Source of the DNA: a virus
IMG/VR virus record: IMGVR_UViG_3300027816_000110
Coordinates: 1-61,785 of that record
Direction: 5' to 3' (one strand)
DNA: 61,785 bases
A program made the translations under genes and the position numbers. A model generated the notes under the pieces. The model did not search any database and had not been told where the DNA came from. It worked only from the letters and a program-made list of their open reading frames with translations. Shown one piece after another: positions 41,364-49,112 of the stretch (position 1 is its first letter; each line of letters opens with the position of its first letter).

Positions 41364-42932
41364 ATGGTAGTAAAACATGTTCATTTAGGCCAAGATGGCC
41401 AACAAAAGCTCAAGAAAGGCATCAAGACGATCGCTGGAGCAGTCAAAAGTACATTAGGTGCGCGAGGGCGCACAGTATTAATCGAGTCAGAGCACCATGT
41501 GGGTGGTATAACAGTGACAAAGGACGGTGTGACAGTCGCTAAGTCGATAAACCTGTTTGATCCAACTGAGAACTTGGCAGTAATAATGATGCGCCAGGCT
41601 GCCGAGAAGACGGCAACAGTTGCTGGTGATGGTACAACCACATCTATTGTGTTGGCTGAGGCTCTTATTAATTCTGCCGACATACATCTGTCAGATACAG
41701 ACAACGTGACTGAGGTGATAAGAGAGATAAACGACTTAACAAAGGACGTTGTTGCATGGCTTGACAAGAAGAGTAAAAAGGTTAAGGGTAAAAAGCTAGT
41801 TGACGTAGCCACAATAAGTGCAAATAACGACAGAGAGATCGGTAAGATGATCGCTAGTGCGTTTAATGAGGTTGACGTTGTTACTGTTGAGAACAGTATG
41901 ACAAGCAACACATATGTTGAGATAATAAAAGGTATGAAGATCGATCGTGGAATGACTTCTCCTTATTTCATTACGGACCAAAAGAAGCAAGAGTGTGTTC
42001 TTGACAATCCATATGTATTAATATGTGATCATGAGATTAATAACTTGATATCTATAGAGAACATACTAAAGCATTGTGTTGTAAACCAAAAACCACTACT
42101 AATTATTGGTACTTTGGGTCAAAACGCTATGAACACATTAAACCTAAACGTGGCTAAGGGCCAGATCAAGGCATGTAACATACAGCCACCATCGTTTGGG
42201 TACCGCACAAAAGACCTTATGGAGGATATAGCCATCGCAACAGGCGGTACGTTCTTCTCTGAGTCTACTGGTGATGACCTGTCGTTGATAACTGTAGCTG
42301 ACTTAGGTCGTGCCAACCGTATTGTCGTTAGTAAGGGCATGACAGTATTTATGCCAAACGCTGACAGAGCTGAGGATATTGATGGGCAGGTTAATCAACT
42401 AAAAGACTCTCGTTCTGAGATGTCATCTGATAAGGAGCTGCTTGATTTCACAAACGAGCGTATTGCAAACCTATCTGGCGGTGTTGGTGTTATATATGTT
42501 GGTGCACTTAGTGACATTGAGCAAAAGGAGAAGAGAGATCGTATTGACGACGCTGTGTGTGCTGTAACGGCCGCACTTGAGGAGGGTATACTTCCAGGTG
42601 GTGGTATAGCATTAGTTGACGCTGCTTCATCAACGCTACGTGGAGACAGTAAGGCTTGTAAGATAATGCGTGACACTGTCATCGCTCCATTTTATCAGAT
42701 ACTAGTTAACGCAGGTAAGGACCCAGAGGAGATAAAGGAAAACATGTTGCCAATAGAGAACGAGGGGTATGACGTTAAGAACGAGCAGTACGGAGACATG
42801 ATGAAGCTTGGTATTATAGATCCAGCTAAGGTTACTAAGAACGCACTGTTAAACGCAGTGTCTGTAGCGACTACAATAATGAGTACAAATGCAATAATAA
42901 CAAATGTAAGAGCAGATGAGAGTATTAAATAA
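41364..42932 (+). CDS. groEL: GroEL-like chaperonin, 522 aa
   Basis: Full-length 60-kDa-type chaperonin. The equatorial ATP-binding motif VAGDGTTTS and the GARGRTVLIE region are intact. Apical and intermediate-domain blocks (DRGMTSPYF, SGGVGVIYVGA) and the EEGILPGGGIAL segment near the C-terminus are all visible. It lacks the usual Gly-Met tail. The longer frame from 41316 begins with a TTG inside the promoter and is not credible; the ATG at 41364 gives MVVKHVHLGQDG. It would fold phage proteins, most likely capsid, together with the GroES-like partner that overlaps its end by 17 nt. Confidence 0.95.
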   Translation: MVVKHVHLGQDGQQKLKKGIKTIAGAVKSTLGARGRTVLIESEHHVGGITVTKDGVTVAKSINLFDPTENLAVIMMRQAAEKTATVAGDGTTTSIVLAEALINSADIHLSDTDNVTEVIREINDLTKDVVAWLDKKSKKVKGKKLVDVATISANNDREIGKMIASAFNEVDVVTVENSMTSNTYVEIIKGMKIDRGMTSPYFITDQKKQECVLDNPYVLICDHEINNLISIENILKHCVVNQKPLLIIGTLGQNAMNTLNLNVAKGQIKACNIQPPSFGYRTKDLMEDIAIATGGTFFSESTGDDLSLITVADLGRANRIVVSKGMTVFMPNADRAEDIDGQVNQLKDSRSEMSSDKELLDFTNERIANLSGGVGVIYVGALSDIEQKEKRDRIDDAVCAVTAALEEGILPGGGIALVDAASSTLRGDSKACKIMRDTVIAPFYQILVNAGKDPEEIKENMLPIENEGYDVKNEQYGDMMKLGIIDPAKVTKNALLNAVSVATTIMSTNAIITNVRADESIK

Positions 42933-43176
42933 ATTTTTATTAGTAAAGAGACAGCAAGAGAACAAAATGTCAACCACTGGGTTCATGTATGGTGCTGACG
43001 ATATGAAAGAAATACGGTATCAAAAGGGTACCGTTATTTCATTCGGTCAAAATGTAGCTGGTATAGAAGAGAACAGTGAGATACTATTCGACAAGGTTGC
43101 AGGTCATGATGTCTTAATAGATAACGAGCGATTGACCGTTATTCAAGAGAAGGACGTTGTTTGTGTTCTTCATTAA
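42916..43176 (+). CDS. groES: GroES-like co-chaperonin, 86 aa
   Basis: A 10-kDa-type lid protein: MRVLNKFLLVKRQ at the start, then KGTVISFGQNV, ILFDKVAGHDVLIDNERLTV and EKDVVCVL, matching the GroES beta barrel. A mobile-loop-like segment lies around residues 17-30. It overlaps the GroEL gene end by 17 nt, implying coupled translation, like bacterial groES-groEL but in reversed order. A terminator hairpin follows. Confidence 0.88.
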   Translation: MRVLNKFLLVKRQQENKMSTTGFMYGADDMKEIRYQKGTVISFGQNVAGIEENSEILFDKVAGHDVLIDNERLTVIQEKDVVCVLH

Positions 43177-43636
43177 ATTTTAAAATAGCTTTAGCTAAAG
43201 TTCTTTGATGGAAAGGGGCGTTCTTACGGAACGCCTTATTTCTTCTTTCTGAAGTCGGTATCGGCTCTATTCCATTTAGTTTTCTATAGATACTATTAAT
43301 CATTTTCTTGCCCTTATGCGTAAGGTCAAATATCTCTGGGTTTCCCCATCCTCCCTTTCTCCATGTGTAGATAAATCCTCCGTCTATAAGTCTGTTTAGA
43401 AGTCTAGCATCCCATGCCATAAAGTTCGTTTGTTCTCTGATGATTGCCCTAGTAAATAATTTTTCTGAGTATAAAAAGAACATAAGTTCTAGTTCTGAGA
43501 AAGACTTTAATTCGTAATGCATCATTGCCCATCTTCTTACTACTGAGAAATGCCTTAGATAATTATCTTCGGTTACCCATCCTTGATATCTCTTAGGTCT
43601 ATACCTGAGATCTTTTCTTACAATCTTTCGTTTCAT
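43139..43636 (-). CDS. Winged-helix-like protein on the opposite strand, 165 aa
   Basis: Lone minus-strand gene among plus-strand genes. Residues about 48-115 look like a MarR-type winged helix: SELELMFFLYSEKLFTRAI, then ARLLNRLIDGGFIYTWR and EIFDLTHKGKKMINS. The N- and C-terminal ends are basic. Its 3' end overlaps the GroES gene end by 38 nt (convergent). A similar wHTH protein next to structural genes occurs in other Bacteroidota phages, as I recall. It may be a transcription regulator of the late block. Confidence 0.8.
   Translation of the reverse strand: MKRKIVRKDLRYRPKRYQGWVTEDNYLRHFSVVRRWAMMHYELKSFSELELMFFLYSEKLFTRAIIREQTNFMAWDARLLNRLIDGGFIYTWRKGGWGNPEIFDLTHKGKKMINSIYRKLNGIEPIPTSERRNKAFRKNAPFHQRTLAKAILKFNEEHKQRPSLE
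43217..43241 (+). terminator. Terminator of the chaperonin operon
   Basis: GGCGTTC-TTACG-GAACGCC is a 7-bp stem, followed by the T-rich TTATTTCTTC. It lies inside the coding part of the opposite-strand wHTH gene. Confidence 0.65.
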
Positions 43637-43641
43637 TTTAT

Positions 43642-43663
43642 TATATTTGTAAAAACAAAATTA
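43642..43663. promoter_or_regulatory. Overlapping divergent promoters
   Basis: Plus strand: TATATTTG at 43642-43649, before the ATG at 43671. Minus strand: TAATTTTG (plus CAAAATTA, 43656-43663), before the wHTH ATG at 43636. The two face each other across a 35-nt gap between genes, suggesting mutual or self-regulated control. Confidence 0.6.
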
Positions 43664-43670
43664 TGAAATT

Positions 43671-44081
43671 ATGAGAAACGTAAAATTGCAACCTAAAAAA
43701 CCTAAAAAAACAAATGGTTATACCGAAAAAACGAAGAAAGTATTAGAAAATGCTGGCATAAAATATAATTCACCTATTGAAGATGCAATTAATGCCGCTT
43801 CAAAAAAAGCAAAATCATACGACCAAAGTAAGCCGCATCCTAAATTCGACTTTGGAAGCAAGGGGACCTATATTGCTACTAAAGGCGGTAGGGTAGGAAG
43901 ACTTACTCCTTCTGGATATACATCTGTTGATACTTCTGGTTATAGCAAAGGTAAGTCTGAATTTGATTTAAAAGAATCTATAGGCAACTATAAACCAACT
44001 GAGCAAAAAATAAAAAGAGAAGAAGTTAAGCCAATGATAAACTCTTTTAAAAAAGGAGCTACTCGTAATTATAGAAAATAA
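43671..44081 (+). CDS. Basic low-complexity protein, 136 aa
   Basis: Lys/Ser/Gly/Thr-rich with repeated Lys-Pro and Lys-Ser runs (QPKKPKKTNGYTEKTKK at the N-terminus). No enzymatic motif. First of about ten short, strongly basic genes, probably virion-internal or DNA-associated proteins. It has its own TATATTTG promoter 21 nt upstream. Confidence 0.7.
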   Translation: MRNVKLQPKKPKKTNGYTEKTKKVLENAGIKYNSPIEDAINAASKKAKSYDQSKPHPKFDFGSKGTYIATKGGRVGRLTPSGYTSVDTSGYSKGKSEFDLKESIGNYKPTEQKIKREEVKPMINSFKKGATRNYRK

Positions 44082-44094
44082 AAATAAAGAAAGT

Positions 44095-44361
44095 ATGAAA
44101 ACAGATAAGTACTGGGCATCAAACCCAAAGAAAAATGGTAGCTATGTTGATAAAGGTAGAGTAGAAGCTGCTAAATTTTCTGGTATGTCTAAAGTTTCAC
44201 AAAAAAAACAAGGAGTTGAAACTAAAAAAAACAGTATAAAAAATCCAAACAACAAAGAGTTCGTAAATGAGGTAGCATTTAACCTTGGGGTAGATCCTAG
44301 TAAGGTTACTCAAAAACAGTTTAACAGTAGATATAATCCTAGAAAAGTAAAAAAACAATGA
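44095..44361 (+). CDS. Basic protein, 88 aa
   Basis: MKTDKYWASNPKKNGSYVD then Lys/Gln/Asn-rich text ending NPRKVKKQ. A KYWASNPKKNG start resembles the KYYASNPKAAEK start of the 86-aa gene at 45888, so the two may share an N-terminal module. The stop overlaps the next ATG (ATGA). Confidence 0.65.
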   Translation: MKTDKYWASNPKKNGSYVDKGRVEAAKFSGMSKVSQKKQGVETKKNSIKNPNNKEFVNEVAFNLGVDPSKVTQKQFNSRYNPRKVKKQ

Positions 44362-44498
44362 AAAAGATCGTAGAAAAAAAGACTGGCGAAAAATACGCTA
44401 GCAAAGCAGCAAAGATGAAGCACGAAAAGTCTGAATCTAAGAAAGAGATGATTAAGGAGTACGGCATGAAGGCCGCTATGAAGAAGATGAAGAAATAA
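44358..44498 (+). CDS. Small Lys/Met-rich protein, 46 aa
   Basis: MKKIVEKKTGEKYASKAAKM then Lys/Glu/Met-rich helix ending MKKMKK. Strongly basic helix, possibly DNA-binding or a virion packing peptide. ATGA overlap with the upstream gene. Confidence 0.6.
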   Translation: MKKIVEKKTGEKYASKAAKMKHEKSESKKEMIKEYGMKAAMKKMKK

Positions 44499-44499
44499 C

Positions 44500-44742
44500 A
44501 TGGCTATAGTTATTGCTGACGGTGAAAAGCACAGGATTTATAAAAAAACCAATAAAATAGGTAAAGGTAATCCAGGTGATATAATGGTAAACCATCCAAC
44601 AAAAGATAAAGGTAAATGGGATACTATTAATTTAACTAATGTAGCAAAAGTTAAAACTATTAAGCAAGGAATTGAAGCTACTAAAAAATGGCATAAAGAG
44701 CATCCATATGAAAGACCCAAGATTAGAAAGAGCAGGCGTTGA
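44500..44742 (+). CDS. Small basic protein, 80 aa
   Basis: Starts MAIVIADGEKHRIYKKTNK and ends RPKIRKSRR. Beta-rich core with a basic tail. Overlaps the start of the next gene by 35 nt. No family is recognised. Confidence 0.65.
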   Translation: MAIVIADGEKHRIYKKTNKIGKGNPGDIMVNHPTKDKGKWDTINLTNVAKVKTIKQGIEATKKWHKEHPYERPKIRKSRR

Positions 44743-45010
44743 GGGATTTAATAAGCCCAAGCGAACTCCTAGCCATCCAACCAAAAGTCATATTGTTGTT
44801 GCTAAAGAAGGTGATCAGATCAAGACGATACGTTTTGGTCAGCAGGGAGTAAAGACCAACCAAACTGTAGGTCAACGTGAGGCTTTTAAAAGCCGTCACG
44901 CCAAGAATATCGCTAAGGGTAAGATGTCAGCAGCGTATTGGTCCGACAAGGAAAAATGGGCCCCATCAAAAACCGCATCACCTAGTAAGAAATGGATTAA
45001 AGGAAGTTAG
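44708..45010 (+). CDS. DUF6321-like protein, 100 aa
   Basis: Read from the ATG at 44708 (MKDPRLERAGVEGFNKPKRT). It contains PSHPTKSHIVVAKEG, TIRFGQQGVKT and RHAKNIAKGKMSAAYWSDK, a pattern I know as a phage protein of the DUF6321 type. Unknown function; typically found next to DUF5872-type genes, as here. The longer start at 44672 would add a non-conserved hydrophobic stretch and deepen the overlap. Confidence 0.8.
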   Translation: MKDPRLERAGVEGFNKPKRTPSHPTKSHIVVAKEGDQIKTIRFGQQGVKTNQTVGQREAFKSRHAKNIAKGKMSAAYWSDKEKWAPSKTASPSKKWIKGS

Positions 45011-45012
45011 TT

Positions 45013-45522
45013 ATGGATAATTATGACAAAATACCATTCAAGAATAATGATATAGATTTCTTTGGTAAGAAAAGATATAAAAATTTTAAAGAGTCATTAC
45101 CTTCTAATCTTTCTCAGACTAATGAGAAGGAATATGCGATGAAGAGATATTGGAAAGACTCTGGGAAACCAAAAGATTTTAACGAAGCTCAAAATAGAGA
45201 TAATCCTATGTTTTATGAGGTATATCATCCAGAAGAAAACAAATATTTATTTCATGGCGTGAGTACAAGTGAAAAAACTGGAAAATTTTATAAACCAAAA
45301 AGACATGAATCAACATATAAAGAACTTGAAGAATATAAAAGTAATCCAGAATTACAAGATTTTAGAGATAAAACAAAGTTAGTATCTAGAGGAAAAAATT
45401 GGAAGTACAAAGAAAAAACAAATAGAGAATTAACTAATCCAAAAGTATCTGAAAGAGTAAATAAAAGAACTGAAAAAAATATAGAAAAAGGTATAAAGTT
45501 ATCTAAAAATGCAAACAGCTAA
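45013..45522 (+). CDS. Basic protein of unknown function, 169 aa
   Basis: Starts MDNYDKIPFKNNDIDFFGK. Contains a conserved-looking segment YWKDSGKPKDFNEAQNRDNP followed by YEVYHPEENKY, seen in other phages in my recall without assigned role. The C-terminal half is Lys/Glu-rich and probably disordered. Overlaps the next gene by 14 nt. Confidence 0.75.
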   Translation: MDNYDKIPFKNNDIDFFGKKRYKNFKESLPSNLSQTNEKEYAMKRYWKDSGKPKDFNEAQNRDNPMFYEVYHPEENKYLFHGVSTSEKTGKFYKPKRHESTYKELEEYKSNPELQDFRDKTKLVSRGKNWKYKEKTNRELTNPKVSERVNKRTEKNIEKGIKLSKNANS

Positions 45523-45901
45523 AAAATCCAATCCAGCGTTATGGAGTCGAATTGTATCTAGCGTTAAGGCTGGTACAAAAGGCGGTGATGCAGGGTCTTG
45601 GTCAGCTCGCAAGGCACAATTGGCTGTTGCTAAGTATAAAGAATCTGGAGGCAAATACTCTGGTAAAAAGTCCGCTGACAACAACCTATCGAAATGGACA
45701 AAGCAAGAGTGGACCACAAAGAGTGGTAAGCCAAGCAAGGAGACAGGTGAGCGGTACTTGCCTAAGAAGGCCATTGCTGCGTTGACTAACGCAGAGTACG
45801 CTGCAACCACAAGAGCAAAACGTGAGGGCGGGGGTGTTGGATCCGTTGTGCCTCAACCTAAAAAAATAGCAAAGAAAACATCTAAATATGGGAAACAGTA
45901 A
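45509..45901 (+). CDS. DUF5872-like protein, 130 aa
   Basis: Matches the pattern of DUF5872: KSNPALWSRIVSSVKAGTKGG, GSWSARKAQLAVAKYKESGG, LSKWTKQEWTTKSGKPS, TGERYLPKKAIAALTNAEY and a basic tail. Function unknown; widespread in phages and giant viruses. It overlaps the upstream and downstream genes by 14 nt. Confidence 0.85.
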   Translation: MQTAKKSNPALWSRIVSSVKAGTKGGDAGSWSARKAQLAVAKYKESGGKYSGKKSADNNLSKWTKQEWTTKSGKPSKETGERYLPKKAIAALTNAEYAATTRAKREGGGVGSVVPQPKKIAKKTSKYGKQ

Positions 45902-46148
45902 GACATCAAAGTACTACGCATCCAATCCAAAGGCTGCTGAGAAACGCAGGGAGTATCAGAGAGAGCTTAACGCTACTACTGAGCAGAAGAAGTACAGAGC
46001 TGAACACACAAAGGAAAGAAGAAGCAGAGGTATTGACGGTAAGGGTGGTATGGATGTTAGTAAGAAAAAAAATGGTAAATTTGTACTTGAGAGTCCATCG
46101 ATCAATAGGGGTCGTAATGGAGCTAATGGTAAAAGCACAAAAAAATAA
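45888..46148 (+). CDS. Small basic phage protein, 86 aa
   Basis: KYYASNPKAAEKRREYQREL, then HTKERRSRGIDGKGGMDVS and ending in a Ser/Asn/Arg-rich FVLESPSINRGRNGANGKS. A phage family I recognise by shape but not by function; members often lie with DUF5872/DUF6321-type genes. Lacks an HNH catalytic motif. Confidence 0.75.
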   Translation: MGNSKTSKYYASNPKAAEKRREYQRELNATTEQKKYRAEHTKERRSRGIDGKGGMDVSKKKNGKFVLESPSINRGRNGANGKSTKK

Positions 46149-46151
46149 AAA

Positions 46152-46427
46152 ATGGCAAACTTAAAACTACAAACAAGCAGAGCTGCTGCTGTTACACCAA
46201 GTAATACTGTAAACATCCCATATCCTGGAGACGCTACAGCTTCACCTAACGAGGCAAGATGGCCTTGTGTATTATATGTAGGTACAGGTGGTATATTGCG
46301 TATTATGACAGCGGACGGTGATGACGTTACATTGCAAAATGTGCCAGACGGTTCATTCATTCCGATCCAGGTGATCAGAGTGTTTTCATCTACAACAACA
46401 GCTACTGACATTATTGCTCTTTGGTAA
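46152..46427 (+). CDS. Small virion/decoration-type protein, 91 aa
   Basis: Beta-rich protein with NIPYPGDATASPNEARWPCV then LYVGTGGILRIMTADGDDV and VPDGSFIPIQVIRVFS. The GTGGxLRVxTxDGxDV layout is familiar from small phage structural or spike-associated proteins. First gene of the receptor-binding module; directly followed by the 525-aa fibre. Confidence 0.8.
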   Translation: MANLKLQTSRAAAVTPSNTVNIPYPGDATASPNEARWPCVLYVGTGGILRIMTADGDDVTLQNVPDGSFIPIQVIRVFSSTTTATDIIALW

Positions 46428-46430
46428 TTT

Positions 46431-48008
46431 ATGGCTTTACAGATATCCATATCAAATGCCATAGGAGCTAGAGCTGTCGCTGGTGGAGGAGGAGTTGACC
46501 CCGATGCACAAGCATTCATTACAGCGGCTGCAATAACAGACCCTACTCAACAAAGTGCTATTAATACTTTGGTAGTTGACTTGAAAGGGTATAATGTTTG
46601 GACTAAAATGAAGGCTTTGTATCCGTTTGTAGGTGGTTCTGCTTTAGCTCACAAGTTTAACTTAAAAGACCCAAGAGATTTAGACGCTGCGTTTAGAATA
46701 ATTTGGAATGGTGGCGTAACTCATGATGCTAATGGTGTTCAATTTGGAGGTGTTAATGGATGGGGTGATACTAAATTTAATATTAATTCATATATTAATA
46801 ATAATCATATATCTTTATATATTAGACAAAATAAAGATGAAGCTGCTGTTGATTGTGGTGTTTATAATTTTGGCTTTCCAACTACATTTATTGATATAGA
46901 GTCAAGAATTTCAAATGTTGCTTATTTTGGAAATTTTACAGCAGGTGGTGATATTATTTCTGTTGCAAATACTGATTCAAGAGGTTTGTATATAAACACA
47001 AGGACATCTTCAACAATATTCAAAATATTTAAAAATAATTCACAATTTGGATTAACAAAAACTGCATCAAGTACAGGTACATTAAATGGTAATTTATCAT
47101 TGGGAGCGCGTTATAATGTATCAACATCAACTCCTGAATCTTATTCATCAAAACAAGTTGCCTTCGCTTCAATAGGTGACGGCTTAACAGACACCGAAGC
47201 AGCTAACTTTTACACAGCGGTACAAGCATTTCAAACAACTTTAGGACGGTCAATAGGCACACAAACAGTATCAGATGCAGATGCACAAGCATTTGTTACT
47301 AACGCAGGTATAGTTGACCAAGTAGAAGCTAACGCAATAAACAATTTAGTAATAGGATTAAAAGCTGATAGCTTGTGGACTAAGATGAAAGCAATCTATC
47401 CTTTTGTTGGTGGAACAAGTACAACGCATAAATATAACCTTGTTAATCCTTTAGATACTGATGCTGCGTTTAGATTAGTGTTTAGCGGTGGTTGGACACA
47501 TAGTTCAACAGGTGCTACTCCAAATGGTACTAATGGTTATGCAGATACTAAATTAATTGCACAAAATGTTTTAGGTTTAAACTCGACAAGTTATGGAGTT
47601 TATTCAAGGACAAATGTAGATAGAAATGCGCCTTCTATTGGCAATGTAACAGGTGGTGCAAGTGCTGAATGTTCTTTATGGTTAAGGTCTGGAAATCTTA
47701 CATATTTAAGAGTAAATAATCCAAGTGCTTCAAGTCAAGCAAATTCAGATTCAAGAGGTTTATTTATAGCAAATAGAGCAAATTCAACACAAATAAATTT
47801 ACAAATAAGAGGAACGCAATATACTTATAGCAATAATAGTAATTCACTTTATGTAAATGCTTTTCATTTAGGCGGTGTCAACCCTAACTTTTTTGATAAT
47901 AAAGAAATTGCATTCTCATTTATAGGAGATGGTTTAACAAGTCAAAATATGACTGACTTAGATACTCGTGTAACTACATTCCAAACAGCATTAAATAGAA
48001 ACGTATAA
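46431..48008 (+). CDS. Receptor-binding fibre with two tandem domains, copy 1, 525 aa
   Basis: Beta-rich protein built of two homologous units. Each starts DAQAFITAAAIxD/DAQAFVTNAGIVD, then a KMKALYPFVGG-type segment, a variable core and an end block (SIGDGLTDTEAANFYTAVQ). Highly similar to the protein at 51421. The conserved starts and ends flank a divergent middle, as expected for a receptor-binding module that exchanges host-range segments. It probably forms a tail fibre or spike tip. Confidence 0.82.
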   Translation: MALQISISNAIGARAVAGGGGVDPDAQAFITAAAITDPTQQSAINTLVVDLKGYNVWTKMKALYPFVGGSALAHKFNLKDPRDLDAAFRIIWNGGVTHDANGVQFGGVNGWGDTKFNINSYINNNHISLYIRQNKDEAAVDCGVYNFGFPTTFIDIESRISNVAYFGNFTAGGDIISVANTDSRGLYINTRTSSTIFKIFKNNSQFGLTKTASSTGTLNGNLSLGARYNVSTSTPESYSSKQVAFASIGDGLTDTEAANFYTAVQAFQTTLGRSIGTQTVSDADAQAFVTNAGIVDQVEANAINNLVIGLKADSLWTKMKAIYPFVGGTSTTHKYNLVNPLDTDAAFRLVFSGGWTHSSTGATPNGTNGYADTKLIAQNVLGLNSTSYGVYSRTNVDRNAPSIGNVTGGASAECSLWLRSGNLTYLRVNNPSASSQANSDSRGLFIANRANSTQINLQIRGTQYTYSNNSNSLYVNAFHLGGVNPNFFDNKEIAFSFIGDGLTSQNMTDLDTRVTTFQTALNRNV

Positions 48009-48259
48009 TGAAACTAACAGATTTAACAACAGAACAAAAAGCTACCTATGTCGGACTATTGACTGAGGTACAAAAAGACGAATTAGTAGGTCAATGGTAT
48101 GCACCTGACAGCTTTTTTAATCCTATCCAAGATGTAAACGACAATTGGGTAATATCAATAGAGGAAATGGAGCAATGTGTTAATCCAGACTTTTTATGGG
48201 TTAAAGACCTTGACTTGATTCCTTACGAACCGAAACCAACACCACCACCTTTTGAATAA
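48008..48259 (+). CDS. Fibre-associated small protein, copy 1, 83 aa
   Basis: Starts MKLTDLTTEQKATYVGLLTE, then GQWYAPDSFFNPIQDVND and ends in a Pro-rich EPKPTPPPFE. Nearly identical (77 of 83 residues) to the protein at 52959. The stop/start junctions overlap, one per fibre gene. A fibre chaperone or capping role is inferred from the pairing. Confidence 0.8.
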   Translation: MKLTDLTTEQKATYVGLLTEVQKDELVGQWYAPDSFFNPIQDVNDNWVISIEEMEQCVNPDFLWVKDLDLIPYEPKPTPPPFE

Positions 48260-48693
48260 TGAAGATCATCCTATATATCATACTATCAATCGGTCTATTG
48301 TCATGTAGTCCAAAACAACGTTTCAATAGGTTGGTTAAAAATCATCCTTGGTTATTGACTACTGATACCTTGATAATAAAGGATACCATACGAGACACAA
48401 TTAGAATAACAATCCCAGAGGTAAGGGTAGATACTGTTGTAAAGGTTGATCAGTTGTACGATACCGTCACTATAACAAAAGATCGTTTAAAGGTTAAAGT
48501 TTGGAGAGTTGATGACAAGGTGTATATAAACGGAAAGTGCGACACTGTATTTATAGAAAAACCTTACGAGAAGATCATTGAAAGAAAGATACCAGTAAAG
48601 TACTATGAGAAAGACAACAAGATGTGGCTATATAGAATACTAGGCATCTTGTTTATATTTTTAGTTGTTTACATCATATATTCAAAAAAATGA
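48259..48693 (+). CDS. Putative unimolecular spanin (u-spanin), 144 aa
   Basis: N-terminal lipoprotein signal with lipobox LLSC (Cys16 lipidated), a long beta/coiled periplasmic part (residues 20-115), and a C-terminal membrane helix near 122-140 (ILGILFIFLVVYIIYS). That topology (outer-membrane lipid anchor plus inner-membrane helix) is the signature of u-spanins, which fuse inner and outer membranes at lysis. It is followed immediately by holin and amidase genes. Confidence 0.8.
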   Translation: MKIILYIILSIGLLSCSPKQRFNRLVKNHPWLLTTDTLIIKDTIRDTIRITIPEVRVDTVVKVDQLYDTVTITKDRLKVKVWRVDDKVYINGKCDTVFIEKPYEKIIERKIPVKYYEKDNKMWLYRILGILFIFLVVYIIYSKK

Positions 48694-49112
48694 AAATTAA
48701 GATCTTAATAGCATCCTTACTAGCTATAATAAGTCCAGTAAAGCCAATGATATACATAGCGATATGTGCTATATTATTAGACACTATGTTCGGCATCTGG
48801 CGAAGTGTTAAAAAGAACGGATGGGGCTCTATAAAGAGCAGGAAGTTATCACATACCATAAGTAAGTCAGTTCTTTACTCTGGAGCTATTGTTTTCGTGT
48901 TCTTGATAGAGAAGTATATCGCTGCTGATTTAGTGGCTGAGTTCATCTCTGTTGAGCTAATAATGACAAAGGTTGTCGCACTTGGGTGTGTGTTTGTTGA
49001 GATATTGTCAATCAACGAAAATTATGAGGCTGTAACAGGCAAGAATATCATAAAGTCTCTTAGATCATTTGTATTAAGAGCAAAAGAGGAAGCTGAAAAA
49101 ATTAAACAATAA
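48690..49112 (+). CDS. Phage holin, 140 aa
   Basis: Three or so membrane helices in the first 90 residues (IKILIASLLAIISPVKPM, IYIAICAILLDTMFGIW, then SVLYSGAIVFVFLIEKY) and a basic/acidic C-terminal tail. The DTMFGIW...SIKSRKLSH layout matches the phage holin_4-type family. It would permeabilise the inner membrane to release the amidase. Overlaps the spanin gene by 4 nt. Confidence 0.88.
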   Translation: MKIKILIASLLAIISPVKPMIYIAICAILLDTMFGIWRSVKKNGWGSIKSRKLSHTISKSVLYSGAIVFVFLIEKYIAADLVAEFISVELIMTKVVALGCVFVEILSINENYEAVTGKNIIKSLRSFVLRAKEEAEKIKQ

